DNA from: Streptomyces sp. NBC_00287
GTDB taxonomy: Bacteria; Actinomycetota; Actinomycetes; Streptomycetales; Streptomycetaceae
Direction of reading: 5' to 3'
DNA length: 64,000 bases
NCBI RefSeq assembly: GCF_036173105.1
Contig: NZ_CP108053.1
Coordinates: forward strand, 2,480,001-2,544,000
Shown: positions 1 to 7,618 of the stretch, piece after piece
Position numbering within the stretch: position 1 is the first letter of the stretch
How the letters are laid out: every line of letters begins with the position of its first letter
Notes under the pieces: generated by a model
What the model saw: the letters and a program-made list of their open reading frames with translations, nothing else
Told to the model about the DNA's origin: nothing
Databases searched by the model: none
Translations under genes and position numbers: made by a program

Positions 1-837
1 GCCCGCACCCCACCGCGCCCCCTTGTCCGCGCTCGGGCCCCTTCTCCAGCCCTGCATCACCGTGATGCGGCCGGCCTCTGCCTCGAAGACACGTCCGGTC
101 ACTCCCGTGCTCGCCGCTGAGCCCAGCCAGACGACCAGTGGGGAGACGTTCTCCGGGGCCATCGCGTCGAAGCCGGACTTCGGGGCTGCCATGGTGGTGG
201 CGAAGGTCTGCTCCGTCATCCTCGTCCTGGCCGCCGGGGCAACCGCGTTGACCTGGACTCCGTAGCGGGACAGTTCGGCCGCCGCCACCAGTGTCAGCGC
301 CACGATTCCCGCCTTCGCCGCGCTGTAGTTGCCCTGACCGACCGCACCCAACAGGCCTGCGCCGCTGCTGGTGTTGACGATCCTGGCCGTCGGGGTGCGG
401 CCCGCCTTCGTCTCCGTGCGCCAGTGGGCCGCCGCATGCTTCAGGGGGAGGAAGTGGCCCTTCAAGTGGACGCGCATCACGGCGTCCCACTCGTCCTCGG
501 AGAGGTTCACCAGCATCCGGTCCCGAAGGAACCCGGCATTGTTGACCAGCGTGTCCAGACGGCCGTACGCCTCCAAGGCCGTACGGATCAGTGACGCCGC
601 GCCCTCCGTCGTCGCTACGTCACCGCCGTGGGCCACCGCCTCGCCGCCCGCCGAGCAGATCTCCTCGACGACGCGTGCCGCCGGGCTGTCGGGGTCCGCC
701 GTGCCGTCGAGGCCGACGCCGAGGTCGTTCACCACCACCCTCGCCCCCTCCGCCGCGAAGGCAAGCGCGTGGGCACGGCCGAGGCCCCGGCCCGCACCGG
801 TGACGACGACGACCCGTCCGTCGCAGATTCCGGTCAT
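1..837 (-). CDS. SDR-family dehydrogenase, Rv3548c-like (3' end beyond window)
   Basis: NAD(P)-dependent short-chain dehydrogenase. The first residues contain the Rossmann motif TGAGRGLG, followed by NNAG, a catalytic Ser in NTSSGAG and the YSAAK Tyr-Lys pair. The 279 codons in the window reach the left edge without a stop, so the C-terminus is missing. The N-terminus MTGICDGRVVVVTGAG closely resembles what I remember of Rv3548c of M. tuberculosis, a member of the KstR2 (cholesterol CD-ring) regulon. It lies 35 bp downstream of a second SDR on the same strand, so the two probably share the divergent promoter upstream. Exact substrate unknown; oxidation of a hydroxyacyl-CoA in ring C/D breakdown is the inference. 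Confidence 0.85.
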   Translation of the reverse strand, partial: MTGICDGRVVVVTGAGRGLGRAHALAFAAEGARVVVNDLGVGLDGTADPDSPAARVVEEICSAGGEAVAHGGDVATTEGAASLIRTALEAYGRLDTLVNNAGFLRDRMLVNLSEDEWDAVMRVHLKGHFLPLKHAAAHWRTETKAGRTPTARIVNTSSGAGLLGAVGQGNYSAAKAGIVALTLVAAAELSRYGVQVNAVAPAARTRMTEQTFATTMAAPKSGFDAMAPENVSPLVVWLGSAASTGVTGRVFEAEAGRITVMQGWRRGPSADKGARWGAG

Positions 838-872
838 CTCAGCCCTCCCTGTTGGCAGTTGCCGCGCTCATC

Positions 873-1613
873 TCACGCCTCCTTGTTGACAGTTGCCGCA
901 TCCAGAAACGCAGGCCGCTCCCCACCGCCATGCACCTGCAGGCTCGCCCCGGTGACATACGCGGCCGCGTCCGAGGCCAAGAAGACCGCCGCCGCGCCCA
1001 CATCCGCGGGCTCGGCCAGGCGGCCCAGCGGGACCGTCCTCGACACCGCCGCGACACCCTCCTCGCCGCCGTAGTGCAGGTGCGCCAACTCGGTGCGGAC
1101 CATCCCGACCACCAGCGTGTTGACGCGGACCTCCGGCGCCCACTCCACCGCCATCGAGCGGGCCAGGCTCTCCAGTCCCGCCTTCGCCGCCCCGTACGCC
1201 GCCGAACCCGGCGAGGGCCGGCCGCCGCTCACGCTGCCGATCATCACCACGCTCCCCCGGGCCCGCCGCAGCAGCCCGTACGCGGCGAGCGAGACCATCA
1301 ACGGCGCGGTCAGGTTCAGTTCCAGCACGCGCGCGTGCCGCTCCGCGTCCGCCTCGGTCAGGAGCCGGTACGGGGTGCCGCCCGCGTTGTTCACGAGGAC
1401 GTCGAGACGGGGGAGGCCGGAGAAGAAGCGGCTCACCGATGCCGGGTCCCGTACATCCAGAGACCTGAACTCGGCGCCCTCGCACGGCACTTCCGGCGCC
1501 CGACGCGCCCCCACCACCACCTCCGCCCCCGCCTCCACGAAGGCCCGGGCGATCCCGGCGCCGACGCCCCGCGTGCCGCCGGTGACGACGGCGAGCTTCC
1601 CGTTCAGCTCCAT
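873..1613 (-). CDS. SDR-family oxidoreductase, Rv3549c-like
   Basis: A 246-residue short-chain dehydrogenase with the cofactor motif TGGTRGVG near residue 11, NNAGG, a Ser-containing IGSVSGG stretch and the YGAAK Tyr-Lys pair. Length and motif spacing are those of classical SDRs. It starts next to a 38-bp palindrome that fills most of the 53 bp separating it from the divergent enoyl-CoA hydratase gene. By position and sequence it corresponds to Rv3549c in the mycobacterial KstR2 regulon, which has no firmly assigned reaction that I know of. It is probably co-transcribed with the next SDR. The family call is firm; the steroid role rests on context. Confidence 0.88.
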   Translation of the reverse strand: MELNGKLAVVTGGTRGVGAGIARAFVEAGAEVVVGARRAPEVPCEGAEFRSLDVRDPASVSRFFSGLPRLDVLVNNAGGTPYRLLTEADAERHARVLELNLTAPLMVSLAAYGLLRRARGSVVMIGSVSGGRPSPGSAAYGAAKAGLESLARSMAVEWAPEVRVNTLVVGMVRTELAHLHYGGEEGVAAVSRTVPLGRLAEPADVGAAAVFLASDAAAYVTGASLQVHGGGERPAFLDAATVNKEA

Positions 1614-1618
1614 CCGCT

Positions 1619-1656
1619 GCTACCTTCCACCTAACAAACGTTAGGTGGAAGGTAGC
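1619..1656. promoter_or_regulatory. 38-bp palindromic operator, probable KstR2/TetR site
   Basis: Perfect inverted repeat with 17-bp arms (GCTACCTTCCACCTAAC at 1619-1635, its complement at 1640-1656) around AAAC. It occupies most of the divergent promoter between the Rv3549c-like SDR and echA20. Bases 1633-1646 match 7 of the 10 fixed positions of the KstR2 consensus AnCAAGnnCTTGnT as I recall it. Binding by the TetR regulator encoded at 6160-6771 is the simplest inference. Confidence 0.75.
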
Positions 1657-1666
1657 TGATGCGCCC

Positions 1667-2419
1667 ATGAGTGTCTCCACCTCGTCCCCGGAAAAGGGGA
1701 TCCGCGTCGTCACGGTCGACCACCCGCCCGTCAACGCCCTCCCGGTGACCGGCTGGTTCGCGCTGGCCGACGCCGTCCGCACGGCCGGACGCGATCCGGA
1801 GGTGCGGTGTGTGGTGCTGGCCGCCGAGGGGCGCGGCTTCAACGCGGGCGTGGACATCAAGGAAATCCAGGGCCGCGGGCGGGCCGCGCTCATCGGTGCC
1901 AACCGCGGCTGTTTCGAGGCCTTTTCGGCCGTGTACGAGTGCGAGGTCCCCGTGGTGGCGGCGGTGCAGGGTTTCTGTCTCGGAGGCGGCATCGGTCTGG
2001 TCGGGAACGCCGACGCGATCGTCGCGAGCGAGGACGCCACCTTCGGGCTCCCCGAGCTGGACCGGGGAGCCCTGGGGGCCGCCACCCACCTCGCCCGGCT
2101 CGTCCCCCAACACCTCATGCGCGCCCTGTACTTCACCTCGCGCACAGCCACCGCCGCCGAACTGCACACGCACGGCTCAGTGTGGCGGGTGGTGCCGCGG
2201 GAGCAACTCCAGGAGGCCGCTCTGGAGTTGGCCGGGGATGTCGCCGCCAAGGACGGGGAGCTGCTCCGCCTCGCCAAAGCGGCCATCAACGGCATCGATC
2301 CCGTGGACGTCCGCCGCAGCTACCGCTTCGAGCAGGGCTTCACCTACGAGGCGAGCGTGAGCGGTGTCGGCGACCGGGTCCGGGACACCTTCGGCGCCCC
2401 GAGCCAGGACGGTGACTGA
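1667..2419 (+). CDS. echA20: EchA20-like enoyl-CoA hydratase/isomerase family ring-opening hydrolase
   Basis: A 250-residue crotonase-fold protein. The oxyanion-hole segments GFNAGVDIKEIQ and FCLGGGIGLVG are intact, and DHPPVNALP and FGLPELDRGALGAATHL are close to what I remember of M. tuberculosis EchA20 (247 residues). EchA20 opens steroid ring D by hydrolysing the cyclic beta-diketone HIEC-CoA to COCHEA-CoA. Here it heads the plus-strand run echA20-ipdA-ipdB-ipdC, the same order as Rv3550-Rv3553, behind a palindromic operator. Its stop is immediately followed by the GTG start of ipdA. An ordinary enoyl-CoA hydratase is the alternative, but the gene neighbours argue strongly for EchA20. Confidence 0.88.
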   Translation: MSVSTSSPEKGIRVVTVDHPPVNALPVTGWFALADAVRTAGRDPEVRCVVLAAEGRGFNAGVDIKEIQGRGRAALIGANRGCFEAFSAVYECEVPVVAAVQGFCLGGGIGLVGNADAIVASEDATFGLPELDRGALGAATHLARLVPQHLMRALYFTSRTATAAELHTHGSVWRVVPREQLQEAALELAGDVAAKDGELLRLAKAAINGIDPVDVRRSYRFEQGFTYEASVSGVGDRVRDTFGAPSQDGD

Positions 2420-2420
2420 T

Positions 2421-3230
2421 GTGACCGACAAGACGATGACCCCCGAAGAAGCCGTCTCCCGGCTCACCAGCGGCATGACCGTCGGCATCGGCGGCTGGGG
2501 CTCCCGCCGTAAACCGATGGCCCTCGTGCGAGCACTGCTCCGTTCCGAGATCACCGATCTCACGATCGTCTCCTTCGGCGGCCCCGACGTCGGCATGCTC
2601 GCCGCCGCCGGACGTGTCCGAAAGCTCGTCGCCCCCTTCGTCACCCTCGACTCCATCCCCCTCGAACCCCACTACCGCGCGGCCCGCGAGCGCGGCGCCC
2701 TCGAACTCACCGAGATCGACGAGGCGATGTTCCTGTGGGGCCTGCGCGCCGCCGCCAACCGGCTGCCCTTCCTCCCGGTGCGCGCCGGACTCGGCTCGGA
2801 CGTGATGCGGGTCAACCCCGGACTGCGCACCGTGACTTCGCCGTACGACGACGGCGAGACGTTCGTCGCCATGCCCGCGCTGCGGCTCGACGCGGCCCTG
2901 GTGCACGTCAATCGCGCGGACCGGCGGGGCAACGGCCAGTATCTGGGCCCCGACCCGTACTTCGACGACCTCTTCTGCGAGGCGGCCGACACCGCGTATG
3001 TCTCCTGCGAGCGCATCGTCGACACCGCCGAGCTGACCAAGGAGGGCCCGCCCCAGACGCTGCTGATCAAACGGCACACCGTCACCGGCGTGATCGAGGC
3101 CCCGAACGGCGCCCACTTCACCTCCTGCGCCCCGGACTACGGCCGCGACGAGGCCGTACAGCGGGAGTACGCGACCACGCCCTGGCCGGAGTTCGCCGAG
3201 CGGTATCTCAAGGACGGGAGGACGGCATGA
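2421..3230 (+). CDS. ipdA: IpdA, alpha subunit of the steroid ring C hydrolase (CoA-transferase fold)
   Basis: A 269-residue CoA-transferase family I protein. With IpdB it forms the heteromeric hydrolase that opens the last steroid ring (COCHEA-CoA). The stretch GIGGWGSRRKPMALVRALLR and the DPYFDDLF, PPQ(T/A)LL and GAHFT..APDYGRDE segments are strongly IpdA-like. Glu101 in the DEAM motif sits about where the catalytic Glu (Glu105) was described for Rhodococcus IpdA. Start chosen at a GTG one base after the echA20 stop, with AGGACGG upstream; a GTG at 2412 and an ATG at 2436 are possible. It overlaps ipdB by four bases (ATGA), a sign of coupled synthesis of the two subunits. Confidence 0.88.
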   Translation: MTDKTMTPEEAVSRLTSGMTVGIGGWGSRRKPMALVRALLRSEITDLTIVSFGGPDVGMLAAAGRVRKLVAPFVTLDSIPLEPHYRAARERGALELTEIDEAMFLWGLRAAANRLPFLPVRAGLGSDVMRVNPGLRTVTSPYDDGETFVAMPALRLDAALVHVNRADRRGNGQYLGPDPYFDDLFCEAADTAYVSCERIVDTAELTKEGPPQTLLIKRHTVTGVIEAPNGAHFTSCAPDYGRDEAVQREYATTPWPEFAERYLKDGRTA

Positions 3231-3943
3231 CCGCCACCCGCGCCGAGTACTGCGTCATCGCCTGTGCCGAGGCCTGGCGCGGTGCGGGCGAGGTCCTCGC
3301 GAGCCCCATGGGCCTGATCCCCTCCGTCGGCGCCCGACTCGCCCGGCTGACGTTCGCCCCCGACCTGCTGCTCACCGACGGCGAGGCGATGCTCGTCCGC
3401 CCGGACGGCACGGTGGAGGGCTGGCTGCCGTACCGGCAGCACCTCACGCTGGTCACGGGCGGGAAGCGGCACGTGATGATGGGCGCGAGCCAGATCGACC
3501 GTTTCGGCAACCAGAACATCTCCTGCATCGGGGACTGGGCCAGGCCCAATCGGCAGCTTCTCGGCGTGCGGGGCGCGCCGGTCAACACCCTCAACAACCC
3601 GACCAGTTACTGGATCCCCCGGCACTCCCGACGCGTCTTCGTCGAGCGCGTCGACATGGTCTGCGGAGTGGGCTACGACCATGCCGCCGGCGCCCGGTAC
3701 CACCACATCCCCCGTGTCGTCTCCGACCTCGGCGTCTTCGACTTCGACACCCCCGACCGCTCGATGCGGCTGGTCTCGCTGCATCCCGGGGTGAGCGTCG
3801 AGGAGGTCCAGGAGGCGACCGGCTTCACGCTGACGGTCGCGGACGACGTGCCGTACACCCGCGACCCCACCCCCGAGGAACTGCGCCTGATCCGCGAGGA
3901 GATCGATCCGGAGAACACCCGCGCGCGGGAGGTGGACCGCTGA
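3227..3943 (+). CDS. ipdB: IpdB, beta subunit of the steroid ring C hydrolase
   Basis: A 238-residue CoA-transferase-fold partner of IpdA. Recognisable blocks are YCVIACAEAWRG at the N-terminus, GASQIDRFGNQNISCIGDW, RGAPVNTLNNPTSYW and FVERVDMVCGVGYD. The GASQ(I/V)D block is where genuine CoA-transferases carry the catalytic Glu of an E-N-G motif. Its absence fits the reported hydrolase rather than transferase activity of IpdAB. The ATGA overlap with ipdA and the TGATG junction with ipdC place all three in one transcript. About the length of Rv3552 (roughly 250 residues). Confidence 0.87.
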   Translation: MTATRAEYCVIACAEAWRGAGEVLASPMGLIPSVGARLARLTFAPDLLLTDGEAMLVRPDGTVEGWLPYRQHLTLVTGGKRHVMMGASQIDRFGNQNISCIGDWARPNRQLLGVRGAPVNTLNNPTSYWIPRHSRRVFVERVDMVCGVGYDHAAGARYHHIPRVVSDLGVFDFDTPDRSMRLVSLHPGVSVEEVQEATGFTLTVADDVPYTRDPTPEELRLIREEIDPENTRAREVDR

Positions 3944-4992
3944 TGCAGACCGCGCTGACCCGGCTGGTCGGGGTCCGGTACCCGCTCGTGCAGACCGGGA
4001 TGGGCTGGGTGGCCGGCCCCCGCCTGGTCTCCGCGACGGCGAACGCGGGCGCGCTCGGCATCCTGGCCTCCGCCACGATGACCGTCGACCGGCTGCGCGA
4101 GGCGATCCGCGAGGTCAAGTCCCGTACGGACGCCCCGTTCGGGGTCAATCTCCGCGCGGACGCGACGGACGCGGGCGACCGCGTACAGCTGATCATCGAC
4201 GAAGGCGTACGCGTCGCCTCCTTCGCCCTTGCGCCGTCCCCCGAGCTGATCGCCGAGCTGAAAGAAGCGGGCGTGGTCGTGATCCCGACCGTCGGCGCCC
4301 GGCGGCATGCCGAGAAGGTCGCGGGCTGGGGCGCGGACGCGGTGATCGTGCAGGGTGGGGAGGGCGGCGGGCACACCGGCGAGGTGGCTACGACGGTGCT
4401 GTTGCCGCAGGTGGTGGATGCGGTACGGATCCCGGTGGTGGCAGCGGGCGGCTTCTTCGACGGACGCGGACTGGTCGCCGCTCTGGCCTACGGGGCGGCG
4501 GGCATCGCCATGGGCACCCGCTTCCTGCTGACCTCGGACTCGACGGTCCCGGACACGGTGAAGGCACGGTATCTGGCGGCGACGGTCCGGGACGTCACGG
4601 TCACCACGGCGGTCGACGGCCTGCCGCACCGCATGCTCCGTACGGAACTGGTGGAGTCCCTGGAGCGCTCCGGTCGTACGAAGGCCCTGTTCCAGGCCGT
4701 ACAACGGGCCGCGGGCTTCCGGCGCCTGTCGGGGCTGACCTGGCGCCGGATGCTCCAGGACGGCCGGGCGCTCCGCCACGGCAAGAACCTCACCTGGAGC
4801 CAGCTCCTGCTCGCCGCGAACACCCCGATGCTGCTCAAGGCGTCGATGGTGGACGGGCGTACGGATCTGGGGGTGATGGCGTCCGGGCAGGTCGCCGGGG
4901 TGATCGACGACCTGCCGGCGTGCGAGGACTTGGTGGAACGGATCATGAAGGAGGCCGAGGAGGCGTGCCGGCGTCTCACAGCCTCTCAATGA
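3943..4992 (+). CDS. ipdC: IpdC, FMN-dependent nitronate-monooxygenase-like reductase of the HIP pathway
   Basis: A 349-residue TIM-barrel flavoprotein of the 2-nitropropane dioxygenase/nitronate monooxygenase superfamily. QTGMGWVAG is at the N-terminus, VQGGEGGGHTG marks the FMN phosphate region and AAGGFFDGRGLVAAL follows. It matches Rv3553 (IpdC) in order and size. IpdC is implicated in reduction and rearrangement of the hydroxylated HIP-CoA intermediate before ring opening. The start overlaps the ipdB stop by one base (TGATG). The 3' end overlaps the convergent thiolase gene by 17 bp, so both proteins share antisense coding DNA there. It is a catabolic gene in this context, not a nitroalkane detoxifier. 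Confidence 0.85.
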   Translation: MQTALTRLVGVRYPLVQTGMGWVAGPRLVSATANAGALGILASATMTVDRLREAIREVKSRTDAPFGVNLRADATDAGDRVQLIIDEGVRVASFALAPSPELIAELKEAGVVVIPTVGARRHAEKVAGWGADAVIVQGGEGGGHTGEVATTVLLPQVVDAVRIPVVAAGGFFDGRGLVAALAYGAAGIAMGTRFLLTSDSTVPDTVKARYLAATVRDVTVTTAVDGLPHRMLRTELVESLERSGRTKALFQAVQRAAGFRRLSGLTWRRMLQDGRALRHGKNLTWSQLLLAANTPMLLKASMVDGRTDLGVMASGQVAGVIDDLPACEDLVERIMKEAEEACRRLTASQ

Positions 4993-6133
4993 TCGTCACG
5001 TTGGCCTGCCCCCCGCCCTCGCACATCGTCTGGAGCCCGAACCGGCCGCCGGTGCGCTCCAATTCGTGCAGCAGGGTCGTCATGAGCCGCACACCTGTGG
5101 CCCCCAGCGGATGACCCAGGGCGATGGCGCCGCCGTTCACGTTGACCCTCTCGGAGTCCGCGCCGGTTTCCTTCAGCCAGGCCAGGACCACCGGCGCGAA
5201 GGCCTCGTTGATCTCCACGAGGTCGATGGCGTCGATCGACAGGCCGGTCTTCTTCAGGGCGTGCGCGGTGGCCGGTATGGGCGCGGTGAGCATCCGGATG
5301 GGGTCCTCGCCGCGCACCGAGAGATGGTGCACGCGCGCGCGTGGCGTGAGCCCGTGCTCGCGCACCGCCCGCTCCGAGGCGAGCAGCATGGCCGCCGCAC
5401 CGTCGGAGACCTGGGAGGAGCAGGCGGCGGTGATCGTGCCGCCGTCCACGACCGGCTTCAGCGCGGCCATCTTCTCCAGCGAGGTGTCCCGGCGCGGCCC
5501 CTCGTCGGCCACGACATCGCCGTAGGCCACCAGCTCGCGCTCGAAGCGCCCCTCGTCGATCGCCCGGACCGCCCGCTCGTGCGAGCGCAGCGCGAACTCC
5601 TCCTGGTCGCGCCTGCTGATCCCCCACTTCGCGGCGATCATCTCGGCGCCGACGAACTGGTTCACCGGCTTCGTCCCGTACCGCGCCCGCCAGCCCTCGC
5701 TGCCCGCGAAGGGGCCCTGGGTCAGCCCGAGCGGCTCGGCGGCCTGCCGGGTGGCGTAGGCGATCGGGATCATCGACATGTTCTGCACCCCGCCGGCCAC
5801 GACCAGGTCCTGGGTACCCGAGAGCACGGCCTGGGCGGCGAAGTGCACAGCCTGCTGGGAGGAGCCGCACTGGCGGTCCACGGTCACCCCGGGCACCTCC
5901 TCCGGCAGTCCCGCCGCCAGCCAGCAGGTCCGCGCGATGTCCCCGGCCTGCGGCCCGACCGCGTCCAGGCACCCGAACACGACGTCCTCGACGGCCGCCG
6001 GATCGACGCCCGTACGAGCCACCAGCTCCTTCAGCACCCGCGCGCCGAGGTCGGCCGGATGCACCTGGCCGAGCCCTCCCCCGCGCCGCCCCACGGGCGT
6101 ACGGACCGCTTCGACGATATAGGCCTCGGCCAT
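4976..6133 (-). CDS. fadA6: FadA6-like acetyl-CoA acyltransferase (thiolase)
   Basis: A 385-residue thiolase with the nucleophile Cys89 in VDRQCGSSQQA, the NEAFAPV segment, the active-site His in GHPLGATG and the second catalytic Cys in MCEGGGQ. FadA6 (Rv3556c) carries out the terminal thiolysis after rings C and D are opened, releasing acetyl-CoA. It is the last gene of the minus-strand run ipdF-kstR2-fadA6, 26 bp after kstR2. The start is the ATG of MAEAYIVEAVRTP. A longer reading frame continues upstream but would overlap kstR2 and lacks homology there. Confidence 0.88.
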   Translation of the reverse strand: MAEAYIVEAVRTPVGRRGGGLGQVHPADLGARVLKELVARTGVDPAAVEDVVFGCLDAVGPQAGDIARTCWLAAGLPEEVPGVTVDRQCGSSQQAVHFAAQAVLSGTQDLVVAGGVQNMSMIPIAYATRQAAEPLGLTQGPFAGSEGWRARYGTKPVNQFVGAEMIAAKWGISRRDQEEFALRSHERAVRAIDEGRFERELVAYGDVVADEGPRRDTSLEKMAALKPVVDGGTITAACSSQVSDGAAAMLLASERAVREHGLTPRARVHHLSVRGEDPIRMLTAPIPATAHALKKTGLSIDAIDLVEINEAFAPVVLAWLKETGADSERVNVNGGAIALGHPLGATGVRLMTTLLHELERTGGRFGLQTMCEGGGQANVTIIERL

Positions 6134-6159
6134 GGCAACTCCCCAGACTCCCCATTGAG

Positions 6160-6771
6160 TTACATGCGTACGGCGATCCCGTCCAGCACCATCGACAGGT
6201 ACTGCCGGGCGATCTCCTCCGGGCTGTGGTGTCCGCCGGGCCGGTACCAGGACGCGGCGACCCACACCGTGTCCCGGACGAACCGGTAGGTGAGCCGGAC
6301 GTCGAGGTCGGCCCGGAACACCTCGGCCGCAACTCCGCGCTCCAGCGTGGACAGCCACGCCTTCTCGAATCTGCGCTGGGACTCGGCGAGGAACGCGAAC
6401 CGCTCCTGCGCCACCAGCTGTCTGCTCTCCTTCTGGTAGATCGCGACGGCGGCGCGGTGCCGGTCGATCTCCCGGAACGACTCGATGACCAGCGCTTCCA
6501 GGGTCTCCCGCGGCCCCAGCTCGGCGCCGAGAACGGTGTCGTAGCCGTCCCACAGCTCGTCGAGGAAGGTGCGCAGGATCTCCTCCAGCATCGACTCCTT
6601 GGAGTCGAAGTGGTAGTAGAGGCTGCCCGCGAGCATGCCCGCGTGGTCCGCGATCTTGCGTACGGTGGTGGCGTTGTAGCCCTGCTCGGCGAAGACCTCG
6701 GCGGCGGTGTCGAGGAGTTCGCGGCGCCTGGCGGGGGCGGCGGTCACCTGGGGCTTCTTCTTGGTCGGCAC
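6160..6771 (-). CDS. kstR2: KstR2-like TetR-family repressor of the HIP regulon
   Basis: A 203-residue TetR regulator. The N-terminal helix-turn-helix is plain (residues about 31-55, TTVRKIADHAGMLAGSLYYH) after a short basic tail. The C-terminal half (EALVIESFREIDRHRAAVAI to AASWYRPGG.HSPEEIA) resembles KstR2 (Rv3557c), which responds to HIP-CoA. It starts with GTG (MPTKKK), 15 bp after the ipdF stop, and is followed by fadA6, exactly the mycobacterial setting. Its expected targets are the two operator palindromes of this island, at 1619-1656 and 7583-7602, so it would repress its own operon too. Effector identity is inferred from orthology. Confidence 0.85.
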   Translation of the reverse strand: MPTKKKPQVTAAPARRRELLDTAAEVFAEQGYNATTVRKIADHAGMLAGSLYYHFDSKESMLEEILRTFLDELWDGYDTVLGAELGPRETLEALVIESFREIDRHRAAVAIYQKESRQLVAQERFAFLAESQRRFEKAWLSTLERGVAAEVFRADLDVRLTYRFVRDTVWVAASWYRPGGHHSPEEIARQYLSMVLDGIAVRM

Positions 6772-6786
6772 GGATCCATTCTCGTC

Positions 6787-7569
6787 CTACGCGTGCTGGC
6801 TGCTGACGGAGACGACCTCTCCGGTCAGGTACGAGGAGTAGCCGGACGCCAGGAACACGATCACGTTGGCCACCTCCCAGGGCTCGGCGTACCGCCCCAA
6901 GGCCTCCCGCGCGGTGAGCTCCTCCAGGAGTTCGGGGGAGGTCACCTTCGCCAGGTGCGGATGCATGGCGAGGCTCGGTGCCACGGCGTTGACCCGCACC
7001 CCGTACTCGACGGCCTCGATCGCCGCGCATCGGGTCAGCGCCATCACCCCCGCCTTCGCGGCGGCGTAGTGCGCCTGCCCGGCCTGTGCGCGCCAGCCCA
7101 GCACGGAGGCGTTGTTGACGATCACCCCGCCGCTCTCCCGCATCCGGCGCAGGGCGGCCCGGGTGCACCGGAAGGTGCCGTTGAGCGTCACGTCGAGCAC
7201 CCTCGACCACTGCTCGTCGGTCATGTCGACGAGGGCCGAAGTCCCGCCGAGCCCGGCGTTGTTGACGACCACGTCCAGCCGCCCGTGCTCCTGAACGGCC
7301 GTGTCGAAGAGGGCCGTCACCTGGGCCTCCTCGGTGACGTCACAGGCGAGGGCCGTCACCGCTCCCGGGAACTCCCGGCCCAGCTCGGCCTCGCACTCCT
7401 TGAGCCGCCGCGCGTGCGCATCGCTGATCAGCACCCGCGCGCCCTCCTCCAGGAACCGGCGCGCGGTGGCCCCGCCGATCCCGGCGCCCGCGGCAGCCGT
7501 GATGACGGCGGTACGGCCCTTCAGCATCCCGTGCCCCGGTACGTACGCCGGGCTCTCGACGCCTGTCAT
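6787..7569 (-). CDS. ipdF: IpdF-like short-chain dehydrogenase (5-OH-HIP-CoA dehydrogenase)
   Basis: A 260-residue SDR whose cofactor loop is the unusual TAAAGAGIGGATARR, as in Rv3559c (IpdF). NNAGLGG, SVLGWRAQAGQAHYAAAK (catalytic Tyr-Lys) and the C-terminal YLTGEVVSVSSQ follow. IpdF oxidises the 5-hydroxyl of the hydroxylated HIP-CoA intermediate. It heads the minus-strand unit with kstR2 and fadA6. Its start codon is 49 bp from that of the divergent acyl-CoA dehydrogenase gene, with an operator in between. The family call is secure and the specific substrate is by analogy. Confidence 0.86.
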   Translation of the reverse strand: MTGVESPAYVPGHGMLKGRTAVITAAAGAGIGGATARRFLEEGARVLISDAHARRLKECEAELGREFPGAVTALACDVTEEAQVTALFDTAVQEHGRLDVVVNNAGLGGTSALVDMTDEQWSRVLDVTLNGTFRCTRAALRRMRESGGVIVNNASVLGWRAQAGQAHYAAAKAGVMALTRCAAIEAVEYGVRVNAVAPSLAMHPHLAKVTSPELLEELTAREALGRYAEPWEVANVIVFLASGYSSYLTGEVVSVSSQHA

Positions 7570-7582
7570 AGGGGCACGCTAA

Positions 7583-7602
7583 CCTACCAAACACTTGTTA
7601 GG
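7583..7602. promoter_or_regulatory. Second KstR2-type operator
   Basis: Interrupted palindrome CCTACCAAACACTTGTTAGG, 7 of 10 base pairs symmetric. Bases 7586-7599 match 9 of the 10 fixed positions of the mycobacterial KstR2 consensus AnCAAGnnCTTGnT as I remember it. It sits in the 49-bp gap between the starts of ipdF and fadE30, so one bound repressor could block both promoters and both ribosome binding regions. Confidence 0.75.
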
Positions 7603-7618
7603 GAAGGAGCGGCGGCCG

